A stretch of 12,961 bases of DNA from an uncultured Oxalobacteraceae bacterium (GCA_937996605.1 CALKVB010000140.1:1-12961), one strand, 5' to 3'; numbered from the stretch's first letter, positions 1-6,507 are shown. Numbers and translations: made by a program. Notes: a model not told the origin generated them from the sequence alone.

Positions 1-229
1 CATCGGCGCTGATGTAGCGAGCATGTGGATGCTGTGCTAAGGCATGCAGCAAATGGGTTTTGCCAGCACCCGTTTCGCCCCAAAAATATACGGAACGTTC
101 ACCGTATTGGCTCGCCGTTTTTTCGGAAAACAAACAAAGTATCTGCGCCAATTCGGCGTTTTGTCCAACGACAAAGGTGTCTAATGACGGCGGTAGTTCG
201 GCGTCAAGGTCTAACAAAAGTTGTCTCAT
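1..229 (-). CDS. hda: DnaA regulatory inactivator Hda, N-terminal part (cut by window edge)
   Basis: The minus strand from 229 down to base 1 encodes an open N-terminal fragment of about 76 residues starting MRQLLLDL. It carries a clear Walker A motif, GETGAGKTH, at about residues 50-58, preceded by a YFWG strand, as in the Hda/DnaA branch of AAA+ proteins. Hda is known to act with the DNA-loaded sliding clamp to trigger ATP hydrolysis on DnaA, which prevents re-initiation of replication. Two ATG codons are adjacent (232 and 229). The one at 229 is preferred because a GAAG element lies 5 bases before it and the MRQLLLDL start fits the family. The gene begins 17 bases after the stop of the PerM-type permease gene, so the two are probably co-transcribed. 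The P-loop resembles DnaA itself, but the short N-terminus leading directly into the AAA+ domain favours Hda. The Walker B and sensor motifs lie outside the window. Confidence 0.88.
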   Translation of the reverse strand, partial: MRQLLLDLDAELPPSLDTFVVGQNAELAQILCLFSEKTASQYGERSVYFWGETGAGKTHLLHALAQHPHARYISAD

Positions 230-246
230 CATTACTTCAATTACAT

Positions 247-1332
247 TTATGTTTGGCGATAAAAACTACTGCTGAGGTAGGAAGCACGTAAATGCTTCAT
301 CGCGACTGAGACAATGGCGGATGCTGGTAAAGCGACCAGAATTCCGATAAATCCAAATAATTGACCGAATGCCATCAAGGCAAAAATTACTGCCAAGGGA
401 TGCAAGCCAATGCGTTCTCCGACCAGCTTGGGCGTTAAATAGAAGCCTTCGATCACTTGACCAAAACCGTAGACGATAGCAACCGCGATCAAGCCGTGCA
501 AATCATTAAATTGCAAAACTGCTGTGACGAGGGCCAAGAATAGACCAAACCCGAAACCGAGATAGGGAATAAATACTAAGAGACCAGTTAATACGCCAAC
601 CGGTAAGGCGAGGTCGAAGCGTGCAATCCACAAGGCCACCGAATAGTAGATGGAGAGTACCAGCATCACCATGAGTTGACCGTGTAAATATTGACCAAGC
701 AAGGAATCGACTTCATTGCCCCAAGAGAGAGCATTCTGTAGCCAGCGCCGCGGAATAAAATTTTTGATCCTATGCACTAAAGCGTGCCAGTCGACCAAGA
801 GATAATACAAAACGATAGGTATTAGCATTAGATTGGCGATGATTCCCAGAACAGCCGTACCACCTACGCGTATCGAAGATAGCACCGCTTTACCAATGAC
901 ATCGCCGCTTGAGGCTAAATGTTCTGATACCAAGGCCTTGAAGCCTTCAGCGTCAATTTTATTATTTATGCCCAAATCGTTCAGGATGGGCGTAATCATG
1001 GCGTTAAATCGTTCTAGAAACAAAGGAATTTGATTTTGAAGCTGTGGAATTTCTTTCTGAAAAATTGGAACCATGATGAGAAAGAAAGCAAAGATGACGG
1101 CGATCAGGACTAAAAGAACGATCATCACAGCGAGAGAACGAGGTACTACGCGCTTCCCAATTTTAAGTCTGCTAAGGCGATCAACAAAGGGATTTAAAAT
1201 ATAGGCAAGGGTAGCAGCCACGACAAATGGCATCAAAATAGGGCCGAGAAGTGATAGTAAAAGCACAAAACCTGTGGCGACACCTAGCCATATAATGCTT
1301 TGTTTTTGGTTCGCTGTGAGCTTAAATGACAT
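247..1332 (-). CDS. AI-2E family transporter / PerM-type permease
   Basis: This is a 361-residue polytopic membrane protein. Hydrophobic segments lie near residues 12-45 (a pair), 65-90, 155-180 and 205-345 (several), with a soluble loop at about 90-150. That layout is typical of the PerM/AI-2E exporter family (formerly UPF0118). Family-like motifs near the C-terminus are the FIPYLGFGFG stretch and the EGFYLTPKLVGERIGLHP block. The family was named for autoinducer-2 export by TqsA, but many members do other things, including Na+/H+ antiport, so the substrate here is unknown. The frame is open for 57 codons further upstream, but the start at 1332 is chosen because GAGAAG lies 6 bases before it and MSFKLT leads straight into the first membrane segment. 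It is followed by hda after a 17-base gap and is divergent from purM, a Burkholderiales-like arrangement. The family call is firm and the function is open. Confidence 0.9.
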   Translation of the reverse strand: MSFKLTANQKQSIIWLGVATGFVLLLSLLGPILMPFVVAATLAYILNPFVDRLSRLKIGKRVVPRSLAVMIVLLVLIAVIFAFFLIMVPIFQKEIPQLQNQIPLFLERFNAMITPILNDLGINNKIDAEGFKALVSEHLASSGDVIGKAVLSSIRVGGTAVLGIIANLMLIPIVLYYLLVDWHALVHRIKNFIPRRWLQNALSWGNEVDSLLGQYLHGQLMVMLVLSIYYSVALWIARFDLALPVGVLTGLLVFIPYLGFGFGLFLALVTAVLQFNDLHGLIAVAIVYGFGQVIEGFYLTPKLVGERIGLHPLAVIFALMAFGQLFGFIGILVALPASAIVSVAMKHLRASYLSSSFYRQT

Positions 1333-1338
1333 GGTTTG

Positions 1339-1344
1339 CTTCTC
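1339..1344 (-). promoter_or_regulatory. Ribosome binding site of the PerM-type permease gene
   Basis: GAGAAG on the minus strand lies 6 bases before the ATG at 1332. It decides the start, because the reading frame stays open upstream to about 1503 without a comparable site and with no family-like sequence. Confidence 0.6.
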
Positions 1345-1395
1345 GTTAATGCGCCTGATTTGCCTAAAAACTAGGTAAACCTCAGGTCGATTTGT

Positions 1396-1401
1396 TAAAA
1401 T
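1396..1401 (+). promoter_or_regulatory. Candidate -10 box for purM
   Basis: TAAAAT on the plus strand, followed at once by AGCGG, matches the common betaproteobacterial -10 form and duplicates the box found on the other strand at 1516-1511. No convincing -35 hexamer is visible 16-18 bases upstream, so the call is weak. Use of this box would give purM a leader of roughly 140 bases. Confidence 0.35.
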
Positions 1402-1510
1402 AGCGGTTTTCGGTCTTCTCGTTTCGTATTCTGTCTTCTCTCCATGCTTATTTGGAATAGTGTAAGTCAACAGATCGAACAGAAAACCAAGGAAATTTGG
1501 CAATTCCGCT

Positions 1511-1539
1511 ATTTTACCGCCTCAAGCCCCTACTGACGA
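1511..1539 (-). promoter_or_regulatory. Candidate promoter of the permease-hda operon
   Basis: On the minus strand, TCGTCA (1539-1534; 4 of 6 matches to TTGACA) is separated by 17 bases from TAAAAT (1516-1511; 5 of 6 matches to TATAAT). The promoter would begin a leader of about 170 bases before the permease ATG. It overlaps the translation-initiation region of purM, so polymerase bound here could interfere with early purM elongation. The assignment is by consensus only. Confidence 0.45.
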
Positions 1540-1546
1540 ATATCCT

Positions 1547-2590
1547 ATGAGCACAAATACTCCTGTTTCTCTTTCTTATGCCGACGCTGGTGTCGATATG
1601 GTCGCTGGTGACGCCCTCGTCGATGCGATTAAGCCCTTTGCTAAACGCACGATGCGCGAAGGCGTGATGGCTGGCATCGGCGGTTTTGGTGCGATGTTTG
1701 AAGTCAGCAAAAAATACAAAGAACCAGTGTTGGTTTCTGGTACGGATGGTGTTGGTACAAAGTTGAAATTGGCTTTTCATTTGAATCGTCATGACACGGT
1801 AGGTATCGATTTAGTGGCGATGAGCGTCAACGATATCTTGGTACAAGGTGCAGAACCTCTGTTCTTCCTCGATTATTTCGCTTGCGGCAAACTCGATGTT
1901 GCAACGGCTACCGATGTGATTAAAGGCATTGCATTTGGTTGCGAACAAGCTGGTTGTGCATTGATTGGTGGCGAAACGGCGGAAATGCCTTCGATGTATC
2001 CTGAAGGCGAATACGATTTAGCCGGTTTTGCGGTGGGTGCGGTAGAGAAGTCTAAAATTATCGACGGCAGCAAGATTGTTCCGGGTGACGTGATTCTTGG
2101 TTTGGCTTCTTCCGGTATTCACTCCAATGGTTTTTCTTTAGTACGTAAGATTATTGAAGTTGCGAATCCGGATTTGAACGCAGATTTCCACGGACGTAGT
2201 CTGGCGGATGCGTTGATCGCTCCAACGCGTATCTATGTCAAACCACTGCTGGCGTTGATGGCCAGCATGGAAGTTAAGGGCATGGCACACATCACGGGTG
2301 GCGGTTTAGTTGAAAACGTACCGCGCGTCTTGGGCGACAAGTTGACTGCGGTACTTGATAGCACAGCATGGGAAATGCCACCTCTGTTCAAATGGTTGCA
2401 ACAACATGGCGGTGTGGCAGACGCTGAAATGCACCGCGTATTCAACTGCGGTATTGGTATGGTTGTCATCGTCGCTGCAGATCAAGCAGAGGCAGCGATG
2501 GCACAACTGGCTGCAGCTGGTGAAACTGTTTACAAAATTGGTGCAATCCGTGCACGTGAAGGTAATGAACATCAGACCATCGTCGTTTAA
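1547..2590 (+). CDS. purM: Phosphoribosylformylglycinamidine cyclo-ligase (AIR synthetase)
   Basis: PurM is the cytoplasmic enzyme that closes the imidazole ring of purines: FGAM plus ATP gives AIR, ADP and phosphate, the fifth step of de novo purine synthesis. The 347-residue protein has the full family length and motifs. These are SYADAGVD at 10-17, the IKPFAKRTMREGVMAGIGGFG block at about 28-48, the nucleotide-binding SGTDGVGTKLKLA at 64-76, GGETAEMPSMYPEGEYDLAGF in the middle, and HITGGGLVENVPRVL in the C-terminal AIRS_C domain. The start at 1547 leaves a short variable tail before the conserved SYADAGVD, as in other PurM proteins. The Shine-Dalgarno match before it is poor (GACGA). It is transcribed alone and is followed by an intrinsic terminator. 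There is no sign of transfer or damage. Confidence 0.97.
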   Translation: MSTNTPVSLSYADAGVDMVAGDALVDAIKPFAKRTMREGVMAGIGGFGAMFEVSKKYKEPVLVSGTDGVGTKLKLAFHLNRHDTVGIDLVAMSVNDILVQGAEPLFFLDYFACGKLDVATATDVIKGIAFGCEQAGCALIGGETAEMPSMYPEGEYDLAGFAVGAVEKSKIIDGSKIVPGDVILGLASSGIHSNGFSLVRKIIEVANPDLNADFHGRSLADALIAPTRIYVKPLLALMASMEVKGMAHITGGGLVENVPRVLGDKLTAVLDSTAWEMPPLFKWLQQHGGVADAEMHRVFNCGIGMVVIVAADQAEAAMAQLAAAGETVYKIGAIRAREGNEHQTIVV

Positions 2591-2611
2591 TCGTCGTTTA
2601 ATCGTTGTTCA
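2579..2611 (+). repeat. Three tandem 11-bp units across the purM stop codon
   Basis: ATCGTCGTTTA is present at 2579-2589 and again at 2590-2600. A third copy with two changes, ATCGTTGTTCA, is at 2601-2611, followed by ATCG. The purM stop TAA (2588-2590) straddles the first junction. The unit is not a multiple of three, but copies two and three lie after the stop, so the protein is unaffected. It looks like a local slippage duplication of the 3' end of the gene. Confidence 0.8.
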
Positions 2612-2626
2612 ATCGAATAGTTCGTT

Positions 2627-2656
2627 AAAAAAACAGGCCAGGCGGCCTGTTTTTTT
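2627..2656. terminator. Bidirectional rho-independent terminator between purM and the redoxin gene
   Basis: A perfect 13-bp inverted repeat with an AGGC loop (2640-2643) has left arm 2627-2639 (seven A then CAGGCC) and right arm 2644-2656 (GGCCTG then seven T). The GC core is ACAGGCC/GGCCTGT, and the A and T tracts give a U-run in both directions. It therefore serves purM on the plus strand and the convergent redoxin gene, which stops at 2689, on the minus strand. Confidence 0.92.
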
Positions 2657-2688
2657 CGTCAAAGTATCGCAGCGACACGCTGAGTTGT

Positions 2689-3213
2689 TTATTGCGATAA
2701 AGATTCCCAAAGATTATCCCAATCCTCTCCTTTGAAAGTGCCTTCGCGGCGGAGAATAATTTCCCCCTTACTGTTGATCACGAAGTGAGTTGGATCGCTG
2801 CTGATGTTGCCAAAACCCTCGATTGCTTTCAGGTTCGCTTTCCACAGTAGTGGGAATTGTTGATTTTTGGGTGCGCTGAGAGCAACTATTTTTGCATAAG
2901 TTTCAAAATCGCCTTTGGTTTTGTCAGTATTAATCCCGACCAAAACAAATTTCTTGTTCATATTGTCACGATAAAATTCACGCATGAGTTTGAGGTCTCG
3001 GGCGCAAACACTGCATCCTGCACTATAAAAACTGAGGAGGACTGTCTTTCCGGAATAGTTTTTTAAATCAAAGGCGACACCATTGCTATCGACACCGATG
3101 AGTTTCGTGGTGGTTGTTATAGTTGAAGATTTAGCTTGGGCGCTATAGGCGCTCGCGAGACTAAGATGAGCGGAGAGAATAAAGCCGAGTGCGATCAGTA
3201 ATGTTTTTTTCAT
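2689..3213 (-). CDS. Secreted TlpA-like / AhpC-TSA-type redoxin
   Basis: This 174-residue protein has an N-terminal signal peptide (MKK, a hydrophobic stretch at 4-20, likely cleavage near SAYSA or AQA at 22-27) and a thioredoxin-fold domain at about 37-172. The active-site motif is C67-S-V-C70 in the context FYSAGCSVCARD. The Trp that usually precedes the first Cys in thioredoxins is absent. DPTHFVINSKGEI at 140-152 supplies the cis-Pro loop (P141) and the following strands. Relatives reduce or isomerise periplasmic thiols, for example in cytochrome c maturation or repair of oxidised proteins. The partner here is unknown. The frame extends upstream to 3399, but the ATG at 3213 is chosen because it gives a classical signal peptide. 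No good ribosome site is visible. The gene is downstream of the S41 protease lipoprotein in the same orientation, with a 155-base gap and probably its own promoter. Confidence 0.82.
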   Translation of the reverse strand: MKKTLLIALGFILSAHLSLASAYSAQAKSSTITTTTKLIGVDSNGVAFDLKNYSGKTVLLSFYSAGCSVCARDLKLMREFYRDNMNKKFVLVGINTDKTKGDFETYAKIVALSAPKNQQFPLLWKANLKAIEGFGNISSDPTHFVINSKGEIILRREGTFKGEDWDNLWESLSQ

Positions 3214-3254
3214 AGCATAGCGAGATTGGATTAAAAGGTACAATAGTCTAACGC

Positions 3255-3284
3255 ATTTAACTTTAGTCGGTTTGTTCCGTCCAA
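3255..3284 (-). promoter_or_regulatory. Weak candidate promoter of the redoxin gene
   Basis: TTGGAC (3284-3279 on the minus strand) is followed after 18 bases by TTAAAT (3260-3255), about 42 bases before the ATG at 3213. The -35 fit is fair and the -10 fit is partial. The -35 element sits inside the inverted repeat at 3272-3298. Confidence 0.3.
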
Positions 3285-3298
3285 GCTTACAGGAACAA
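3272..3298. repeat. Inverted repeat TTGTTCC-N13-GGAACAA, possible operator
   Basis: There are two perfect 7-bp arms, at 3272-3278 and 3292-3298, with a 13-base spacer. The repeat lies about 60-85 bases upstream of the redoxin start and overlaps its candidate -35 element. There is no T-run, so it is not a terminator. The spacing would suit a dimeric regulator, but no regulator is identified. Confidence 0.4.
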
Positions 3299-3368
3299 TT
3301 CGAGAATAATCGCTTTTCCGATGGAATTCCCAAGGTGTTTCCTAAACTCACATGTTTTAATTTTAGGA

Positions 3369-4805
3369 TTAGTTTTTGATGAGACGTATGTTTTTCCAAG
3401 CACGCTCACGTTCAGCTAGAGCACTACTCATGGCATTCGCATTGAGTGCTGGTGGCAAGGCAATTAAGCTGGCTGCGCAGCTACCCGTTTGGGCGTAGTG
3501 AATGGCGTGGGTGAGCATCCCTTCATTGCTGTTTCCAAGAGAATTTTCTAAATCGTCAGGTGCTGGGCAAGTAGGGGCGAAACCATTGACATACCCACCA
3601 TTGCCTACATCATTTACACCTGAGAATTCGATAGCAAAATAAGCCGCGCCGCAATTATCTGCTTGTATAAAACCATAAGGTTTGCCGCAGCTAGTGGCGC
3701 CTATCGTAATGACTTTGACGAAAGGCGATAAACCATTGATGATCGATTCACTGGCAGAGCAAGTGCGAGAGGAGGTTAACACGAAAACGCGGCTTAAATT
3801 GAGTTGCGGGAGTGTTTGCCCATTACGTGCCTTGCTACTGTAAAGATCTCGGCTTTGCGAAGTCTTTTCAGGATGTTTGTCATTAAATTGAAGTTGTTCA
3901 AAGACCCGTCCTTGTGCTTTGTTGCCTGCGATCATCGATGCAACTTCGTTAGCAATATATAAATAACCACCACCGTTGTAGCGTAAATCGATCACTAGAT
4001 CGTCGATGCCACTTTGTTTGAACTGCTGCATGGCGTTGATCAGTGGTGTTTCTGCGGTCGCGATGTGATCGGTAAAGACCAAATAGCCTAATTTACGTTG
4101 GGTGTCGGTGGTAATAATGGAATTTTGTAGGACCGGAAAACTGGTGATTGATGTAGAAATTAATTCTACTGTGCGGGCATTCACCGTGCCATTGTCTTTT
4201 ACTTGCAATACGGTTTTTACACCTGCCTTGTCAGGATACAAGGCAGCAATTTGCGTATCTCGGGAGAGCGTCTCAATCGCTGCGCCATTGATGCCAATAA
4301 TTCGCGCACCTCGTTGCAAATTCTGTTGTGCAGCAGGTGAATTAGGTTGTACATAGGTCACGCGCAAACTGCCATTTTGATTCACTAATTCATAGCCAAA
4401 GCCAATTTCCACGCCCGAATCAAAATAATTGTTAATCTCTTCGGAGTCGCCAGTAAAACTGAAACGATCTTTCGATTTCACTAACAATGCATCAAAATAG
4501 GCTTCAGGGCTGGTGTAATTAGCGACTGGTACATCCACGATTTCTTTGTACCAGAGATATACATCATTGAGGTGGGCGCGAACCCATGCTTTTTCTCCTG
4601 ACGGCGTGCAGATATTGGCTAATTGATCGGGGTTGCCGATGCTGCCATTGCCCGAGCTACCTCCATTTACCACGCTACACAAGGGACTATTATTGTTGCA
4701 TGTGTTGATGGTGGCTGGCGTGCTACTACCGCCGCCACAGCTGCTCAGCATTAGTGAACTTGTTAGCAAGGCAGTGTAAGTGAAGATTTTTTTAAAATTC
4801 AACAT
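3369..4805 (-). CDS. S41 family peptidase, lipoprotein with PDZ domain
   Basis: This 478-residue exported serine protease belongs to the tail-specific / C-terminal-processing family (S41). The N-terminus is a lipoprotein signal with lipobox L20-S-S-C23. Gly at +2 predicts sorting to the outer membrane, and a Gly/Ser/Asn-rich linker follows. Residues 70-125 resemble the family's N-terminal cap. A PDZ domain follows at about 133-215 (LRVTYVQPNSPAAQQNLQRG, IIGINGA). The catalytic domain at about 235-400 contains VIDLRYNGGG at 271-280. It also has the nucleophile S350 in CSASE and the general base K375 in GATSCGKPYG, 25 residues later, as in CtpA and Prc. Cysteines 349, 373, 385 and 413 suggest disulphides. 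A GTG two codons upstream (4811) has a better-spaced GGAG and is an equally possible start. The 229 bases upstream, shared with the divergent tag gene, hold no other feature I can support. Confidence 0.9.
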   Translation of the reverse strand: MLNFKKIFTYTALLTSSLMLSSCGGGSSTPATINTCNNNSPLCSVVNGGSSGNGSIGNPDQLANICTPSGEKAWVRAHLNDVYLWYKEIVDVPVANYTSPEAYFDALLVKSKDRFSFTGDSEEINNYFDSGVEIGFGYELVNQNGSLRVTYVQPNSPAAQQNLQRGARIIGINGAAIETLSRDTQIAALYPDKAGVKTVLQVKDNGTVNARTVELISTSITSFPVLQNSIITTDTQRKLGYLVFTDHIATAETPLINAMQQFKQSGIDDLVIDLRYNGGGYLYIANEVASMIAGNKAQGRVFEQLQFNDKHPEKTSQSRDLYSSKARNGQTLPQLNLSRVFVLTSSRTCSASESIINGLSPFVKVITIGATSCGKPYGFIQADNCGAAYFAIEFSGVNDVGNGGYVNGFAPTCPAPDDLENSLGNSNEGMLTHAIHYAQTGSCAASLIALPPALNANAMSSALAERERAWKNIRLIKN

Positions 4806-5025
4806 GGTCACCTTTGCTCCGCAATCGAAAATTGTTGGTGTTGATAATGTGGGTAACTACGCGCCGCCAAGTATAATTCAAGAAACCGCAATCTTGTGTG
4901 AGGTACAAAGTGTAACAGCGGTGCATGAGTTACTCGTCATACAATCAAATAAATACTATGACTAATTTGGTTCTGTTGCGATTGGAGTTCAGGGGCGATG
5001 TGCCCGTTGCCTCGAAATATGTTTT

Positions 5026-5029
5026 GGAG
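5026..5029 (+). promoter_or_regulatory. Ribosome binding site of tag
   Basis: GGAG lies 5 bases before the ATG at 5035 and selects this start over overlapping out-of-frame ATG codons upstream. Confidence 0.6.
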
Positions 5030-5034
5030 AAAAT

Positions 5035-5601
5035 ATGTCAATTAGGCGTTGTGCTTGGGCGAATCCTGCCAATCCGCTGTATCTCGAATACCATGACCAT
5101 GAATGGGGTGTGCCTTGTCACGATGAACGCCAGTTATTCGAAATGCTCAATTTAGAGGGCGCACAAGCAGGCTTGAGCTGGGAAACCGTGCTTAATAAGC
5201 GCGAAAATTATCGACTTGCCTTCGATCGCTTTGATCCTAAGAAAATCATTAAATACGATGAGGCTAAAATCGAAAGCCTAATGCAAAACGCGGGCATTAT
5301 TCGTAATCGTCTCAAAATCAATGCGGTGATCGTCAATGCACGAGCCTATCTCGAATTGTGTAAAGAATTTGGTAGTCTCGATGCCTACCTCTGGGGGTAT
5401 ATTGATGGAAAACCCTTGGTCAATCTCGATGGCCACGTTGTGACTAGCCCTCTGTCAGATCAAATTTCAAAAGATCTCAAAAAGCGCGGATTTAAGTTCG
5501 TCGGGTCGACTATTATTTATGCCTATATGCAGGCCATTGGTATGGTCAGTGATCATGCTCGCGAATGTGATTGGCATCCCAAGAATCGTCAAAAAAATTG
5601 A
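5035..5601 (+). CDS. tag: DNA-3-methyladenine glycosylase I
   Basis: Tag excises 3-methyladenine from alkylated DNA as the first step of base-excision repair in the cytoplasm. The 188-residue protein has the family length and motifs. RCAW at 5-8 and YHDHEWGVP at 19-27 open the protein, LEGAQAGLSWETVLNKRENYR at about 40-60 includes the catalytic-pocket Glu41 and Trp49, and AGIIRNRLKI and KKRGFKFVGSTI follow. The four expected zinc ligands can be placed at Cys6, His20, His174 and Cys178, so the structural zinc site looks complete. It starts after a good GGAG site and ends 4 bases before the spermidine-synthase-like gene, so the pair is probably one transcript. No Ada box or clear sigma-70 promoter was recognised upstream. 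Constitutive expression, as for E. coli tag, is the simplest assumption. Confidence 0.96.
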   Translation: MSIRRCAWANPANPLYLEYHDHEWGVPCHDERQLFEMLNLEGAQAGLSWETVLNKRENYRLAFDRFDPKKIIKYDEAKIESLMQNAGIIRNRLKINAVIVNARAYLELCKEFGSLDAYLWGYIDGKPLVNLDGHVVTSPLSDQISKDLKKRGFKFVGSTIIYAYMQAIGMVSDHARECDWHPKNRQKN

Positions 5602-5605
5602 ATAA

Positions 5606-6409
5606 ATGAGTTTGAAGCAAACAAAAAAAGCCGTGAAGAAAAAAACCGATGCCAATGAGCATCCTGATGTCTTTGTGTCTGAGTTTCGTGGCGTTCGCTC
5701 CTTGCATTTGGCGAGCGAAGTTAATTCAGATACCTCTGTTGCGCCAATTCAAGGTTCCATGCGTTTAGCGGTACCAGACCAAATTGAACTGGAATACGTA
5801 CAGCAAATGAATTTGTGGATGCTGTTCAACATGGTTCCGAACCATATTGTTCAGCTGGGCCTGGGTGCCGCATCCTTGACGAAGTTTTGCTACCGGAATT
5901 TTCCACAAGCCAAGGTCACTGCGGTCGACTTAAACCCCAAAGTGATTGCCATGTGTCGCGAGCAATTCAAATTACCCGATGATGATGAACGCCTACAAGT
6001 ATTGGAAATGGATGCCTTCGATTTTGTCAGGCAAAAGCAACGTCATGGCAGCATCGATGTGATTCAAGTTGATCTGTATGATGCGGAGGCAGAAGGTCCC
6101 GTGTTGGATAGTCCTGAGTTTTACCAAGCCTGTGCCGATTGTTTAAATCAGACAGGGATGCTGACAGTAAATTTGTTTGCCAATGATTTGCAAAGGCAGA
6201 AAAATATCGAAGCAATGCAAGCCTGTTTTGATGTGGTAGTGTGGTTGCCTGAGGTACATGATGCAAACGTCGTCGCCATTGCATTCAAGACTGCTCCCGA
6301 GGTTGATTTCGATGTCTTATATCAACGCGCCGCGATTTTGCGCGTCAATTACAAATTACAAGCGCCGGTTTGGGTTAACGGCTTGAAAGCGTGGATGTTG
6401 CGTGATTAG
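5606..6409 (+). CDS. Spermidine synthase-like methyltransferase-fold protein
   Basis: This 267-residue cytoplasmic protein has a lysine-rich N-terminus (KKAVKKK) and a Rossmann domain of the spermidine synthase / SAM-methyltransferase superfamily. The nucleotide loop is QLGLGAASLTKF at 83-94, the ribose-binding acid is D108 in VTAVDLN, the adenine-side motif is MDAFDF at 135-140, and the catalytic-type loop is QVDLYDAEAEGP at 155-166. Two differences from true aminopropyltransferases stand out. The glycine-rich GGGDGG-type motif is reduced to GLGAAS, and the N-terminal domain is short. Similar proteins in Burkholderiales are commonly labelled spermidine synthase, but polyamine activity is inferred, and no speD or other polyamine gene is nearby. 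It follows tag by 4 bases without a clear ribosome site of its own, suggesting translational coupling. A SAM-dependent methyltransferase is the main alternative. Confidence 0.8.
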   Translation: MSLKQTKKAVKKKTDANEHPDVFVSEFRGVRSLHLASEVNSDTSVAPIQGSMRLAVPDQIELEYVQQMNLWMLFNMVPNHIVQLGLGAASLTKFCYRNFPQAKVTAVDLNPKVIAMCREQFKLPDDDERLQVLEMDAFDFVRQKQRHGSIDVIQVDLYDAEAEGPVLDSPEFYQACADCLNQTGMLTVNLFANDLQRQKNIEAMQACFDVVVWLPEVHDANVVAIAFKTAPEVDFDVLYQRAAILRVNYKLQAPVWVNGLKAWMLRD

Positions 6410-6416
6410 GGCAAAT

Positions 6417-6432
6417 GAAGTTAGGGAACTTC
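6417..6432. repeat. Inverted repeat GAAGTT-AGGG-AACTTC after the spermidine-synthase-like gene
   Basis: A perfect 6-bp inverted repeat with a 4-base loop begins 8 bases after the stop codon at 6409. The sequence after it (TTGGTAAAG) has no T-run. It could be a weak terminator or RNA-stabilising hairpin for the tag operon, or an operator for the downstream peptidase gene. Confidence 0.4.
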
Positions 6433-6507
6433 TTGGTAAAGACTTAGTCAGAGTGCTTTGTGCATATCAAATAAAGTAGGTCAAAATTAATTTCCTAGGG
6501 ATGAATA

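Noticed and set aside
1333..1503. Upstream extension of the permease reading frame by 57 residues
   Set aside because: It is not family-like and has no good ribosome site, and the ATG at 1332 has GAGAAG at ideal spacing. The extension crosses the promoter region.
2355..2735. 126-codon plus-strand frame over the end of purM
   Set aside because: It is a shadow of purM that runs through the terminator and has no recognisable protein features.
3341..3367. CCTAAA/TTTAGG inverted repeat just after the protease stop codon
   Set aside because: A 6-bp AT-rich stem with a 15-base loop and no adjacent U-run is too weak to call a terminator.
3214..3399. Upstream extension of the redoxin reading frame, overlapping the protease gene
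   Set aside because: It would bury the signal peptide 62 residues inside the protein. The ATG at 3213 gives a classical signal sequence.
4925..5155. Plus-strand small frame before and across the start of tag
   Set aside because: It overlaps tag in another frame and has no ribosome site or family resemblance.
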